A stretch of 64,000 nucleotides of DNA. It comes from Anadara kagoshimensis (taxonomy: Eukaryota > Mollusca > Bivalvia > Arcoida > Arcidae). Made by a program: the position numbers and the translations under genes. The notes below the pieces were generated by a model that saw nothing but the letters and a program-made list of their open reading frames with translations, searched no databases and was not told the origin of the DNA. Below, piece after piece: positions 21,621-33,700 of the stretch; the first letter of the stretch is position 1; every line of letters begins with the position of its first letter. The stretch lies in the NCBI GenBank assembly GCA_021292105.1, contig CM037867.1, forward strand, positions 42,299,843 through 42,363,842, in the 5' to 3' direction.

Positions 21621-23630
21621 TATCACAGTATGTAAACTCCGGTGTACGTCTTCCGGAAGCTGGGATCGTCGAAGCGACCGTGTGATGTTGATAGTCTCAA
21701 TGACTGAAGTTTAGAGGTATGTAAACGCTCAAAATTAAATTGTCAAGTCTTGGATACCACTTATAATTTTGGTTGCTGAAGTCAGTAACATTTAGACATT
21801 ACAATTTGCCCGCAAATATCACCATATAATGTCAAAAAACACAATTGATCATCGACAGCCAGGGGAAAATCGCCAACCTCCTTGGCGTAAGATTGAATTT
21901 TACCTTAAATTAAAGCCGATCTTACCGTTTTATAAGGTAATTGGAACAAAGAAACATCAAAGAGTTTGAATACAAATCGCATATGCAAGATATACGTTTA
22001 AATATTTAACTACAACAAGTATTATTTTTTACCCGGTGTACGCTTAGCTGCAACTCTTGCAAAATCATAACAACCGCCTAGCTGGGATTTTAGTGTACAT
22101 TAGCTGCATTTATGTGAACATCTCTTCATACATATATTTGTGTTTGGTGTTGTTTTAAAACATTGTAAAATTAATTTTGTTCTCTGACAAAACGTTGCTT
22201 CGTGTTAACTTGTTTAAAGAATTGATTTTTCGTTGCAGACATGGACAGGGTTTTCAACTTGAAAGACAAGATGAAAGTTATTTTTAGGAACCCCAGTATT
22301 TTTTTTTTGCAAAATATGCACATTTACTTCAAAATACAAATACAACTTGGACCACCATCTGTAGATTCACAATAATTCAACAACCCGACCATCTTATGGA
22401 TATCAGTTGATTATCGTCTACATTATCAGAGTCAAAATCTTGTAAATCAACTATTTAGTGAATAAACCTTTCATTGTATTTAAGTCATCTCCTCCAAAAC
22501 TACCAGGCCAAATTTGATGAAACTTAATGACAATCATGCCTTGGTGAAGGGCTTTTTGATTTGCACAAATGAGGGAGTTATGTCCCCTTTGGGTCCTATA
22601 AGGAAAGTAGTAAAAATCTTTTCCTCTAAAGATACAAGAGATGTGTAGCATACTTAGGACATGTAGTAATCGTAGCTGTAGGGCTCAAAATGAGGAAATG
22701 GCAAGGTTCTTGAAGGGGAAATTGCTAATCTACTATATTTGTCAATGCATGATCTGGAAAACTATCAACTTTTTGTATAGGCATGTATATTAGAATATTG
22801 TAGGTATTAGCCTTAAGGTCATTTTGATACATATTGGGAAATGAACGGCAATGATCTCATTTGCATATCCGCCATGACAGTCCGCTATGAATAATGTCTT
22901 ACATGAAGGGAAATAAAAGCGAAAGAAAACAAGTTCTTTTTTAAAAATGTCGACAACTCCGAACTTTCACTACACACATACATGATACCCGTAATGTTTA
23001 TTTGTTAGTTTCATATCAAAATACAGGTTCCTCGGCGTGTTTAAATTTCGAAGCGTAAAGTGTGGTTGTCCTTATATTTTCTCTTACTATTAAGCCAAAA
23101 AGTCCATAAGTTTTAATCTCGCCATTCTTAAATACACAATCGGAAAACCAAAAGTGCCGAGGGTACATTCGATTCAATAATTTACAACCGTTCAAGATAT
23201 GGAGTATTTGTTTCTGAACATGTATATGCTTGGTTCCCAGATAATTTGAAAATCTCGTATTTTCAGTAAATTCCACAAAGGGGGCTTGAACTTATTTTTA
23301 AAATTATAATAATAAAAAATTCCCCTTTAAAATTGTGTGGTATTTTCTTTGTTTAGGGAGCATTTTCTTGTTACACCGTAATTAACGTCATTTAAAAAAG
23401 GGGAGATAATTTTCATTACAGCTAATCAGGGCCTTCGCGATTAAGAACGTCTGCTACGACGTCACAAAATATTTGTCTGGAAAACTTTCTGTATAAGTAT
23501 GGCATTGGCGTTATCTACAATGATGAAGTTCATTGGATCAAAGGTCAAGGTCATAGATGTGTAAGAATACTGAAATGGCTTAGTTTTTTGCCCTTGTACT
23601 TTTTAATAGCTGTCCATACATTTATTGTAG

Positions 23631-23689
23631 TGTCATGTGCTACTTTTGAATTATATTATTTCATAAAAATTCAAAAGTAGCACATGACA
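23631..23689. mobile_element. 59-bp palindromic mini-element (family H), copy 2
   Basis: Same arms as 17863-17920, with the AT centre in reverse-complement orientation. Flanked by GTAG at 23627-23630 and 23690-23693. Confidence 0.8.
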
Positions 23690-23974
23690 GTAGCTAGACC
23701 TTAAATATTTAGAAGTATACGGTAGCATTTTAAGATAAGTAATAATAAATTTGGAAATATCCTTACATTAGGTCCCATCTCTTGAAAATTAAAACAGTCC
23801 CTGTAATATATGTGATTGTCCATTGGCTTTCTATACGAGATATGACATATCCTGAGGTGAGCGTTAAGGTCCTTGGTCCCCTGTTTATTTATCTATAATC
23901 GGTTATTTCATTTTATTTTTGTCGATTGATTTAAAAAGAAAGGAATGATTAATAGGTTCTGCTACTACCAACAA

Positions 23975-24290
23975 CACGCTCTTTTCAATATATACGATAG
24001 TTCAGTTGGTAATGTGCTTGGTGTAGGAGGTCGTGGGTTCGGAATCCGGCCCGAGTTTGAACAAGTCTTAAAATAGGTAGTAAATACTCTATGAACTCGG
24101 CATGTAGAAATGAAAGTCGCCGATTCCTTCGAAAAAGACCTTAAAATCCGTTCCTTCATCTCATAGCAGGTGTGGTGTGAACTCTACCTACACATTGTCC
24201 TTAGCGCACTGCAAAGGTCAATTTTTTTATGGTTTCACATATAGCTGGCGACGTCTCCATATAAGTGAAATATTATTAACTTTAACGTAA
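23975..24290 (+). mobile_element. tRNA-derived SINE (family S2)
   Basis: A box TAGTTCAGTTGG (23998-24009) and a B box with one extra base, GGTTCGGAATCC (24036-24047). The body has AAAATAGGTA and AAATGAAAGTCGCC motifs in common with the element at 61795-62080. Confidence 0.7.
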
Positions 24291-24947
24291 AACCGCATCC
24301 ATTCAATCAATCTATTCATAAATAAAATGTATATTGAATGGCACCACATCCTTGAGATAAGCATAAAGTTGTGAAGGGGTTTTCTCAACCGATTATCTAA
24401 GAAAAATGTGAAAAATAGCAATAAATTGTACAGTTTTCTGTACAGCTAGGCGTACATATTTTTCCACTAAAATCCCAGCTAGGCGTTCATGTTTTCATCA
24501 GCTAGGCGTACACTATCTGGAATCACCAGCGTGAAATTAAATCAGAATTTCTTCTAAACTGTCACGTTTTGGGATAAAGAGATACGTCACCTTTGATCTT
24601 AACACTTGGTTTCTTAAATCAAATGCATTAAATGTGGTATTTATCATATCTTTATGCTCGGGAAAAATAATTTATTTGACTTCTATGAAAATATCATTGA
24701 TAAGTTGAATGATTAACAATCATTTTCTTCAAACTGAAACAATAAATGTTACCGACTGTATTCAAAACTAACTCCGCTGTTATCCGCGATCAGTTTGAGT
24801 GTAATTGTTACAGTGAAAGTATACAAGAAAACTTACTAGCAGCCAATATACTGTCACAGGACGACAGTGGGACCATTACTGTTGGTTTTTTCTTCGTTTC
24901 GACGATCCCAGCTTCCGGAAGACGTACACCGGAGTTTACATACTGTG

Positions 24948-25739
24948 ACTATGATAATCCGTCTGCAGCTAAAATTGCTTCTTTTGCTTATGGTGTACAA
25001 ATGTATTTGTTTCACAGTTTATACGACATGTTGAAGCTTATTGCAACTAAAAGAATAATGAATTTGATAAACGAAGCAATTGTAAGCTGCTAACGCCCAG
25101 GGATATTGCAAGCCTAGATTTATCAACTCGCTCATTGAAAAACTGTTTCATGGCCATCATCAAAATATTGTTATTTTGTCGACATGGATATATATTTTAT
25201 CATTCAGGACCAAACCACACCAGTATATAGGACAGAGATATATATGTATTTGATGCATGCTAATTCTCGTGTTCGGACAATGTTTGGTTAATTGTTGATG
25301 GGGTTAGATCTCCCTGTCAAGAATATTTTACTTATATGGGGAGATTTTACCTAGCACTGTGTCCAATGCAATGCACAACAGAGAGGGTTCTTTGGCATCT
25401 CAAACTTATTTTGTGCCTTTGCTTTGCAGTCAGAGCAATGCAATACTGTTGCAGAAATATTGCAGTCATAGGTATTTCATATCCATGAAAACTTTTAAGG
25501 TAGCAATCTGACTTCAAAATATTGATAAACATATATATAGATGACTTCAATTTTTTCTATGCAGCAAATAAATTGTTGACCCAGGGATATTGCAAGTCTA
25601 GACTTATCAAGGCCCTCAAAAATTAAAGTTGTATGGCTGTCATCACAGTATTATTGATAAATTTGATGTCTCTGTGTCCAGGGTTGCCACGGATATATTT
25701 GAGGTCCGAAAGTTTCATGTTCCTTTCACACCATTTTGA
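24948..25739. other. Intergenic with a duplicated segment of about 90 bp
   Basis: CCCAGGGATATTGCAAG and the following 80 bp at 25086-25170 recur, diverged, at 25579-25680. The SINE-body core occurs at 25300-25340. There is no supported gene. Confidence 0.5.
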
Positions 25740-26310
25740 CTACACACGTGGTGGGTGTAGCTAGCTAAACATGAGGTGCTTACCCTTCCGGAGCACCCGG
25801 CCTCACTTCCCTGGTGGAAGGTCATGTGTCCAACCTAACTTGTCAGTTCCAAAGTTTTTACTTTGCTTCTGGATTGTGATTGGGACATGGATTAGTATGT
25901 TCGTTTTTACTTTACTTCTGGATTGTGATTGGGACATGGATTAGTATGTTCGTTTTTACTTTACTTCTGGATTGTGTTTCGGACATGGATTAGTATGTCC
26001 GTTTTTACTTTACTTCTGGATTGTGTTTCGGACATGGATTAGTATGTCCGTTTTTACTTTACTTCTGGATTGTGATTGGGACATGGATTAGTATGTTCGT
26101 TTTTACTTTACTTCTGGATTGTGTTTCGGACATGGATTAGTATGTCCGTTTTTACTTTACTTCTGGATTGTGTTTCGGACATGGATTATTATGTTTGTTT
26201 TGACTTTACTTCTGGATTGTGATTCGGACATGGATTAGTATGTCCATTTTTACTTTACTTCTGGATTGTGATTGGGACATGGATTAGTATGTTTATTTTT
26301 GATATGCACA
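25740..26310 (-). repeat. Family P copy expanded into a 49-bp tandem array
   Basis: The inverted family P copy (GTGTAGCTAGCTAAACATGA, CCTTCCGGAGCACCCGGCCT, TTCCCTGGTGGAAGG) ends in about nine tandem 49-bp units, from 25852 to about 26300. The unit is TTTTTACTTTACTTCTGGAT + TGTGATTGGGACATGGATTA + GTATGTTCG. The tandem unit is the terminal segment of the dispersed element itself. Confidence 0.8.
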
Positions 26311-26467
26311 TGTTCATTTGATTCTTAATTTTGGTATCACACATGACCAGAGCACCTAGCCTCACTTCTCTGATAGAAGTTCATTTGCTAGTTTCAAAGT
26401 TTTTATTATGCTTTTTGGATTGTGATTATTTGCATATCAATTTCCTGCCAGTTAAAATTTGAAATTT

Positions 26468-26672
26468 CTCAAAAACTAAGGTATACTCCCTCATGCAAAG
26501 TATTTCCTTAGCTTAATTTGGTAAAATATATTTTGGTCCTTTGGGTAGCTTTTTAACATCTTCAAAATAATTTCAGTTTCATAATTTTGGTCCAAGCACT
26601 ACTGATTAGGAATTATTGTATTCCGAAACGGCCGTCTAGTGCTGTAAAATTAAAACTGGTATAATATGTAAT
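26468..26672 (+). repeat. Dispersed repeat with CCGTCTAGTGCTGTAAAATT core
   Basis: Nearly full-length second copy of the repeat at 11710-11910. Confidence 0.7.
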
Positions 26673-26890
26673 TATAAACTGTGCTTTTAGTTGTTCTTAG
26701 ACAAATTAAACTGGACAGTCAGTCAGACATGAATATACCATAACATGTCCAATCGTGTATGGGCGTGTCCAAGAACAGATTGGCGTGGCCTATCTCGTCC
26801 GATTCCTTATGGACGTGTCCATAGACATAAGCATGTGCGATCATCGATTGATGTGCAAAAAACAAACCATAAGAATCGTGTTTAAACAAT

Positions 26891-28492
26891 TTTATTTATA
26901 AAAGTCTGCATATATATATATCATAAAAATAAATCAGAATATGTTTATATTTGTTTTTTGATTATCAGAATAATAATAATAACAACTTTATTTATCAGGG
27001 ACTTATTATTAACATGAAATATCTTATATTTCTGAAAATTCTAAAATTTCAGAAATAACAAGATATTAAAACAAAATGTTAAAACTCTATATATCTATAT
27101 ACTGACATTAATGCTTACATTTTATAATGACAAATCACAATAATGTAATAAAACAAAATTTGTAATTAAAATAAAAATTTTAACAATTGAATATAGCAAG
27201 ATTTGTTTTAAAGTATATAAGTGCTGAGTTTGTGCTTTACACACACATTTACATACACATATATATGTATAAAACTACCATAACCTAACAGAAAAACATG
27301 AAATTTAAGATATTTTTTTTAAAAAAAAAAAACCTCTTGTGTAAAGAATAAAATATTACAGAATTTTAATTTTCTTAAATTGTGCATATAAAAAGTTAAG
27401 AAGAGATAATTAAAAGAGAACTGTGTATTCCTGCTTTCAATGATTGCTAGCCTTGCTTGCAAAATTAATATCTTGTCCAGGCTAAAAACTAACCAAAAAA
27501 TTTGTCTCATGTTTTGATATAAAAAAAAAAAACCTGAATCTAAATTTACTGACAAAAAAATTCAAAGATTAAAAGAAATCCTTGTGTTATTTTTCATTCC
27601 AAATTGAAAATCGTCATAGAAGTTATTGCACTTCAAAATTGTTTATTTGAAAACTTCAGTTTTAGTCCGGTGACCTTGAACCTGATATTGGTCTTGGACC
27701 AGCCCTATGGATTTCTTGGAAATGTATCTTTTACAATCTTAATGGGCCTAAACAAAACCCTGAAAACAGTGAAAATGTCTGGTCCTGAAGCTGATAGCCT
27801 CAGACATGAAAGCGGTGAAATGGTCTAACACTGATTTTAGAAATTTAAAGCTTATAGAATCAGATAAAAAAGCGATAAATTGGTTTAACAGTGTTCATTC
27901 TAGCAATATGTCACTGTTTTCATTGTAGAAGGGCCATTGGGCCATTAATCTCTTATTATGCAAATGACCCCATTGTTAAGTCCTTAGTGGGTCATATTTA
28001 AAATTACACGAATATAAAAATTCCTCTCTTGAAAAATCTTAAATTGGACATCAGTCAAACCCTGAATTTAGAACTTTTATTAGGCAGTCTAGAAGCTGAT
28101 AGACTAAAGAATTAATGAATACCAACAAAAAGTTGTTTTTAACATAAAATATGACAATTCATTAAAATAAAAGTTGAAAATTTTTTTGACATTAAAATTG
28201 AAACATTAAAGTTACTAAAAGCAGTTAAAAAGTTGAACTATTTTGAACGAGAAACATATATTTATATACATGGCAAGATACTTGGGTGTTTGACGTCACT
28301 ATTTTGTCAACTAACAATTTTGAAAAATTCCAAATTAAAATTGAATAGAAGAAAGTAATTGGGCATTAGTTTAAAAAGTTTCAAAAACTGGAATGTAATA
28401 AAACAATCTGCATAAACAGAAAAATATCAAAAACATAATTTTTTTTTTATAAATTTCAATGACAGAAAGACAAAAACAACACTTATTTTTTT

Positions 28493-28524
<32 letters not shown>

Positions 28525-28535
28525 TCTCTCTCTTG

Positions 28536-28578
<43 letters not shown>

Positions 28579-30769
28579 ATTCTCTGCATAGCTTTTGATA
28601 TTTGTGATATAACAACTACATGTGTACAAGTGGTTTGACAATGCTGCTGAAAAACTTCTTAATGCTGACATGAATGACTGGAAATGTTTTAATGCAAATG
28701 GAAGTAAAATGAATGGACCTAATAAAATCTATAAAATAGTATGTTTAAAAGAGACCATATCAACATGTCAAGATCTATCAAAAGTTTTTTTTTTTTTTTA
28801 AATGAAATAATTTTAAAAAAAATTAAAATATCAAAATAAATTTCTAATATTAAATGTTAATATCTACCTTTTTGTTGTGTAATAATTCTAAGTCCTATTA
28901 AATTTTTTTTAATAAGAAATTTCTTACTGATTTCCAAACACTTTTTTAAATCTTGTTGGAACACTTGAACCACAAATCAGCAACAGTTAACCATGGTAAC
29001 ATACATACATGCATAAAAATTACACTATTTTACAGAAAATATTATATAAATATATAATCTCTTTAAAAATAAAAAACCATTTTGACAACAATAATGAACA
29101 ATGAATGACGTTAGTTTATATATAATATAGGTATATATGTGTATATAACAATATTGCAATAATAGATAATATACAAAAATATGAAATTTTGTCATCAATA
29201 TGTTTGTTACTATAAATACTCTATACAACTGACTTTATGTATCCCACTATACAAGTAACCATAACCCTACCACCCCCAACACACAATAGACTCATCCAAA
29301 ACTCAAAAAAAATGGAATGATCTATTTGAAATTAAGGGGTCAAAGGTATTAATAACAATATAAGTGCTTATAGCACATTAATTAATGTTTTATGAATGAT
29401 CATAATGCTGAAATGTACAATTATGATTATGAAAATAAATCACATGACACACCATATGTTTTCACATGACATATCACATGGCACATCATGACACACCACA
29501 CTGCCATGTCATATGACTCATCAATGATGTCACATGAAGTTGTATTGCCATGCTAGATCATAAGGCCATAAAAACACTTCACATGACTATGTCACAATTG
29601 ATAAATAATATGGCGCATAACAATGCATATCAAATCACATGACTGTGTCACTCGTGTCATGATACACCATACGGTGTCACATGATCCATTACATGGTATT
29701 ATGCATCAAAAACAAGGCAGTGCTACATGATTTCAACAAATGACATTTTTATATCTTCCTATGTTACACAGATATTTATCTTATTGCCAAACAAACTAGA
29801 ATAAAAAATTCTTTGGCACTAAACCGATGGTTCGTTTGGAAGACATTTCTTTCAAAGTCTGTAACCATGGTAACATCAACAATAGACTTCAATTTCTCAA
29901 AACTGTTCAAGTTGGACAGCAGATATATTTTCATGATGCTATTATTATTTAAAGCTTTCTGTATCCGTAATGCCAGTTACCTAACTAAGAAATCCAAAGA
30001 AACATTTCTTATTTTACCAAGGAGAAATTGTCTCCATTCCAATGGAAGAGTTGTTTCCCTTTCAAGAGTGAATTATCTCCCTTAGATATTTGCTCTTTTT
30101 AATAATACCCATATTTAACAAGTTAAATAACAGAAACTGATATATTTGAGATCTGATATGAAACAAAATAAAATTCAATCTTCATATTTGATTTTCTAAA
30201 TGTATATGATATAAAAGTTTTTATGTAAAACATATAAATTTTGATCAAAATCTTGCCCTCAATGCGTCATCTATTTTTACATCTTCGAAATTCCATAGAC
30301 AGGTAAGTCTGGTATGTTCTGCTGTTACTGCCTGAGTGTACAGTGTCTTGTTCTTCACTGATAATGATATATGACATACACCGTGTATACTTATCAACCC
30401 ATATAATAAATTATATTAGTTTTTCTTCACCCATTGTCTCTTACAATGAAGAGTCATTTTAGATAAGTCACAGTCCTGTAATACTCTTTTTTCCCATACA
30501 TTTGGAAAGAACATCAAACACCTTTTTCAGTTTTCATATACGTATATATTTCAACTTTAAAGATGTCTTTCACAATTTTCATGTATATATATATGTTTTC
30601 CTTGGATACGGCTAACTTTTACAGTAAATTGTTCAGTATTGAAGGAATTTTATGAAAATTGTTTTATTTCATCTGGTGGTGTTTTGGTTAACTATATGAC
30701 ACCCTGTTTATTTGTAGATTTGTCATGGAATCTCATTACTTAAATGTCTTATCTAAACTGTTCACTACA
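26891..30769 (-). other. Possible 3' UTR of gene B
   Basis: This 3.9-kb stretch differs from its surroundings. It is strongly AT-rich, nearly free of the dispersed repeats found elsewhere, and has only one microsatellite, (TC)n(AC)n at 28494-28579. On the minus strand it follows the candidate last coding exon directly. It ends with AATAAA (26891-26896) and a T/G-rich TTATGGTTTGTTTTTT downstream. A degenerate CACATGACA-type repeat lies at 29440-29720. No coding frame is supported. Transcript data would decide. Confidence 0.35.
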
Positions 30770-30796
30770 TTATGCGGCAGATCCCTGGTTTTTCCT
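30770..30796 (-). CDS. Gene B candidate last coding exon (RKNQGSAA-stop)
   Basis: A strong acceptor (TTCTCTTTTATTTTATTGCAG) is followed in phase 0 by RKNQGSAA and TAA. It would accept the phase-0 donor TCC|GTAAGT at 32130. If that donor is not used, translation instead reads through to VSI-stop at 32118. Splicing is preferred because of the consensus donor and the match of the upstream 18 codons to gene A. Confidence 0.45.
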   Translation of the reverse strand, partial: RKNQGSAA

Positions 30797-33700
30797 CTGC
30801 AATAAAATAAAAGAGAATGATAAGAATTTGTTGAAGATTTCATAGTAACAAATATACTATTTTGGACAGAGAGGGATACAAATGGCAAGACCTGGTCAGA
30901 CTAGCACAGAATAGAACCAGATGGAGGAGTGTTGTCAGTGGCCTATGTACCTCCCTGGCACCACAGGCATAAGTAAATAGTAAGTAAGTATATATACTAT
31001 TAAGCCAAATTTTGACTGTCAAGTAAACCTCATCTCATGTGAATTTAAAGTGAAATTGACTTCATATAGATTTCACATGTTTTTTTTATTTTATTTTATG
31101 TGAGTTTACCATGAATGAACATTTATGTGAATTTTGTGAAATTCACATTAATTTCATATAATCAAAAGCTTGATCAATGTGATTTTTAAATGTGAAATGC
31201 ATGTTAATTTTGTGTGAAATTTAAGTAAATAAATTTTGGGTGTGTAGATTAAGAATAACATTTTTCGATTAAACCGGAGATGATTAGGTGGGCTATTTAT
31301 AGTAGAAACACAATAGATCATCATTTTAAGTAATTTTTCCACATGCCAATATATTGGATCTTTGTATGACTGAGGCTTTACATCCCAGTCAAGATTATTT
31401 TACTTATCAGTTCTGGGATGGTGCAGGAAACCAGAGTGTCCGGAAAACTACAAATCTTCAGCAAGCAAACTGACAAACAATCCCACACGAATGTATATGA
31501 CAAACTATCCCACACGAATGTATATGACAAACTATCCCACACTAATGTATATGACAAACTATCCCACACGAATGTATATGACAAACTATCCCACACGAAT
31601 GTATATGACAAACTATCCCACACGAATGTATATGACAAACTATCCCACACTAATGTATATGACAAACCATCCCACACTAATGTATATGACAAACTATCCC
31701 ACACTAATGTATATGACAAACTATCCCACACTAATGTATATGACAAACTATCCCACACTAATGTATATGACAAACTATCCCACACTAATGTATATGACAA
31801 ACTATCCCACACTAATGTATATGACAAACTATCCCACACTAATGTATATGACAAACTATCCCACACTAATGTATATGACAAACCATCCCACACTAATGTA
31901 TATGACAAACTATCCCACACTAATGTATATGACAAACTATCCCACACTAATGTATATGACAAACTATCCCACACTAATGTATATGACAAACTATCCCACA
32001 CTAATGTATATGACAAACTATCCCACACTAATGTATATGACAAACTATCCCACACTAATGTATATGCTAAAATGGGATTTAAACCTCACTAAAGTTTACA
32101 AAGAGAGATAAATCATACTAAATACTTACGGATGTATAAACAGGGTTAGGCTCATACTCTGGTGTAGGTCTCTTAATCTTGTACTGAAAAAGAAATAAAT
32201 GAAAAATGTATAATAAAACCTGCAATAGTGACTACCTCTAACTTTTATTAGCGGTGACCTTATGTGGGAATTTGAGTGTGTTATTATTTTCATATATGCT
32301 GGATAATGAAAATTGAATAAAAAACAGTGAAGCATTCATGTAAAGCGAATGCCAGCATTTCTATAAAACTAAACTTAAACTAGAAAATGGGATGATTACT
32401 CACAGTCAGATATTACGTCAGAGGAAGTCCAACTTTGTAAACAAGGCTCATACATCGCTGGAACAATCATGGCAAAGCCACAATTTCATAAAAGGGTGCT
32501 TTCAAATTCTTCATTTTTCAAACCCAAAAGAACCCCACACCTGTAAAACTTCTACTATATTTTGCCATCTTATGGCTGAAATAAAGATTTTTTTCAAGAT
32601 GTTGCTACCCTTTTACAAACACCAACAAATGCTCATAGATTTAATATGCTTAGGACGGCATTTTTATTAAAGGGGAGGAGTGTGGTATGTTTAAATTTTA
32701 ATTACCGGTATTTACTTCTACCTAAATCACAAAAGAAGTTTAAATGAAGCGTTAACAAAACATTCAATATGATGAAATGAACTATTTAAATTAAAGCTGA
32801 CAACTCTTATATTAAAATCAAATTTTTCTACATAAATTACCGTAAGTTTTCTGTTCAGTGGAAATTACCATTTAAGAGAACTTTGTTGCTATTTAAATGC
32901 CTTACCTGTTCTGAAGGATCTACATACTGGTACATAAAATCCCAGGAGAAATTTGACATTGCACCATTATCATAAACTGTAAAGGGAAAATATATAAATT
33001 CTAAATACTAATCTACTATAACTCTTTAATAAGCTGTAAAATGCAAAAAATGTAACTTTATGCTAGATAACAGACACCATTGCTGAGATTTAAAACTTTG
33101 CACTATGGAACCAAATCTCCAAGCATATATATAGCAATAACACTAACTATGCATAATAAAACAAAACTTGCATGAATAATGCTTACAGTAAATGACGATA
33201 TAACTACACACTAAATCAAATCTCTGGATGGCTTCATATCAAATCTCAGAATGGCTTCATGTTAATATCTTACACATTTGTTGGAATACCATATGACGAT
33301 ATAACTACACACTAAATCAAATCTCTTGATGGCTTCATATCAAATCTCAGAATGACTTCATATTAATTTCTCACACCTGTGACATGGAAATCCCGCGATT
33401 TTACCCATGTGGGATTTCCTTGTCTCACCCTTGGGTTGAGACAGGCTACACGTCAAATTTCCCGCATAGTTATACCTGCTCTGGATTCATCGTTGAAAGG
33501 ACTTAATAAGCTGAGAAAAGTTCCGAAGTCAACCAACAATTTCTCAACGTCACAATCACTTACACACGCTAAACTGATGACATCATAATCCTTTTATGTG
33601 AGAACGTCAACAAAAATTGATTACGTCATTTCCACCATGCACGGATGGTGACATGAAAACTTAACATTTTATGTAATTTTATGTTTATTAATCATGTTTT

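Larger units (their letters stand above)
21624..24947. mobile_element. 3.3-kb fold-back structure with nested inverted repeats
   Basis: Positions 21624-21673 and 24898-24947 are a perfect 50-bp inverted pair (CTCCGGTGTACGTCTTCCGG core). Positions 22075-22095 and 24465-24485 are a perfect 21-bp inverted pair (CGCCTAGCTGGGATTTTAGT). The spacings between outer and inner pairs are 401 and 412 bp, as expected if both belong to long, diverged terminal inverted repeats. No transposase frame is visible inside. The interior contains the palindrome at 23631 and the SINE at 23975. Confidence 0.6.

Noticed and set aside
24746-25093. 115-codon plus-strand ORF ending VSC
   Set aside because: It overlaps the right arm of the fold-back element, including the perfect 50-bp inverted repeat. 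No recognisable domain and no splice context.
31378-32092. Open frames of more than 200 codons on both strands over the 27-bp array
   Set aside because: Open frames on both strands are expected from a stop-free unit of nine codons. No splice or start context supports translation.
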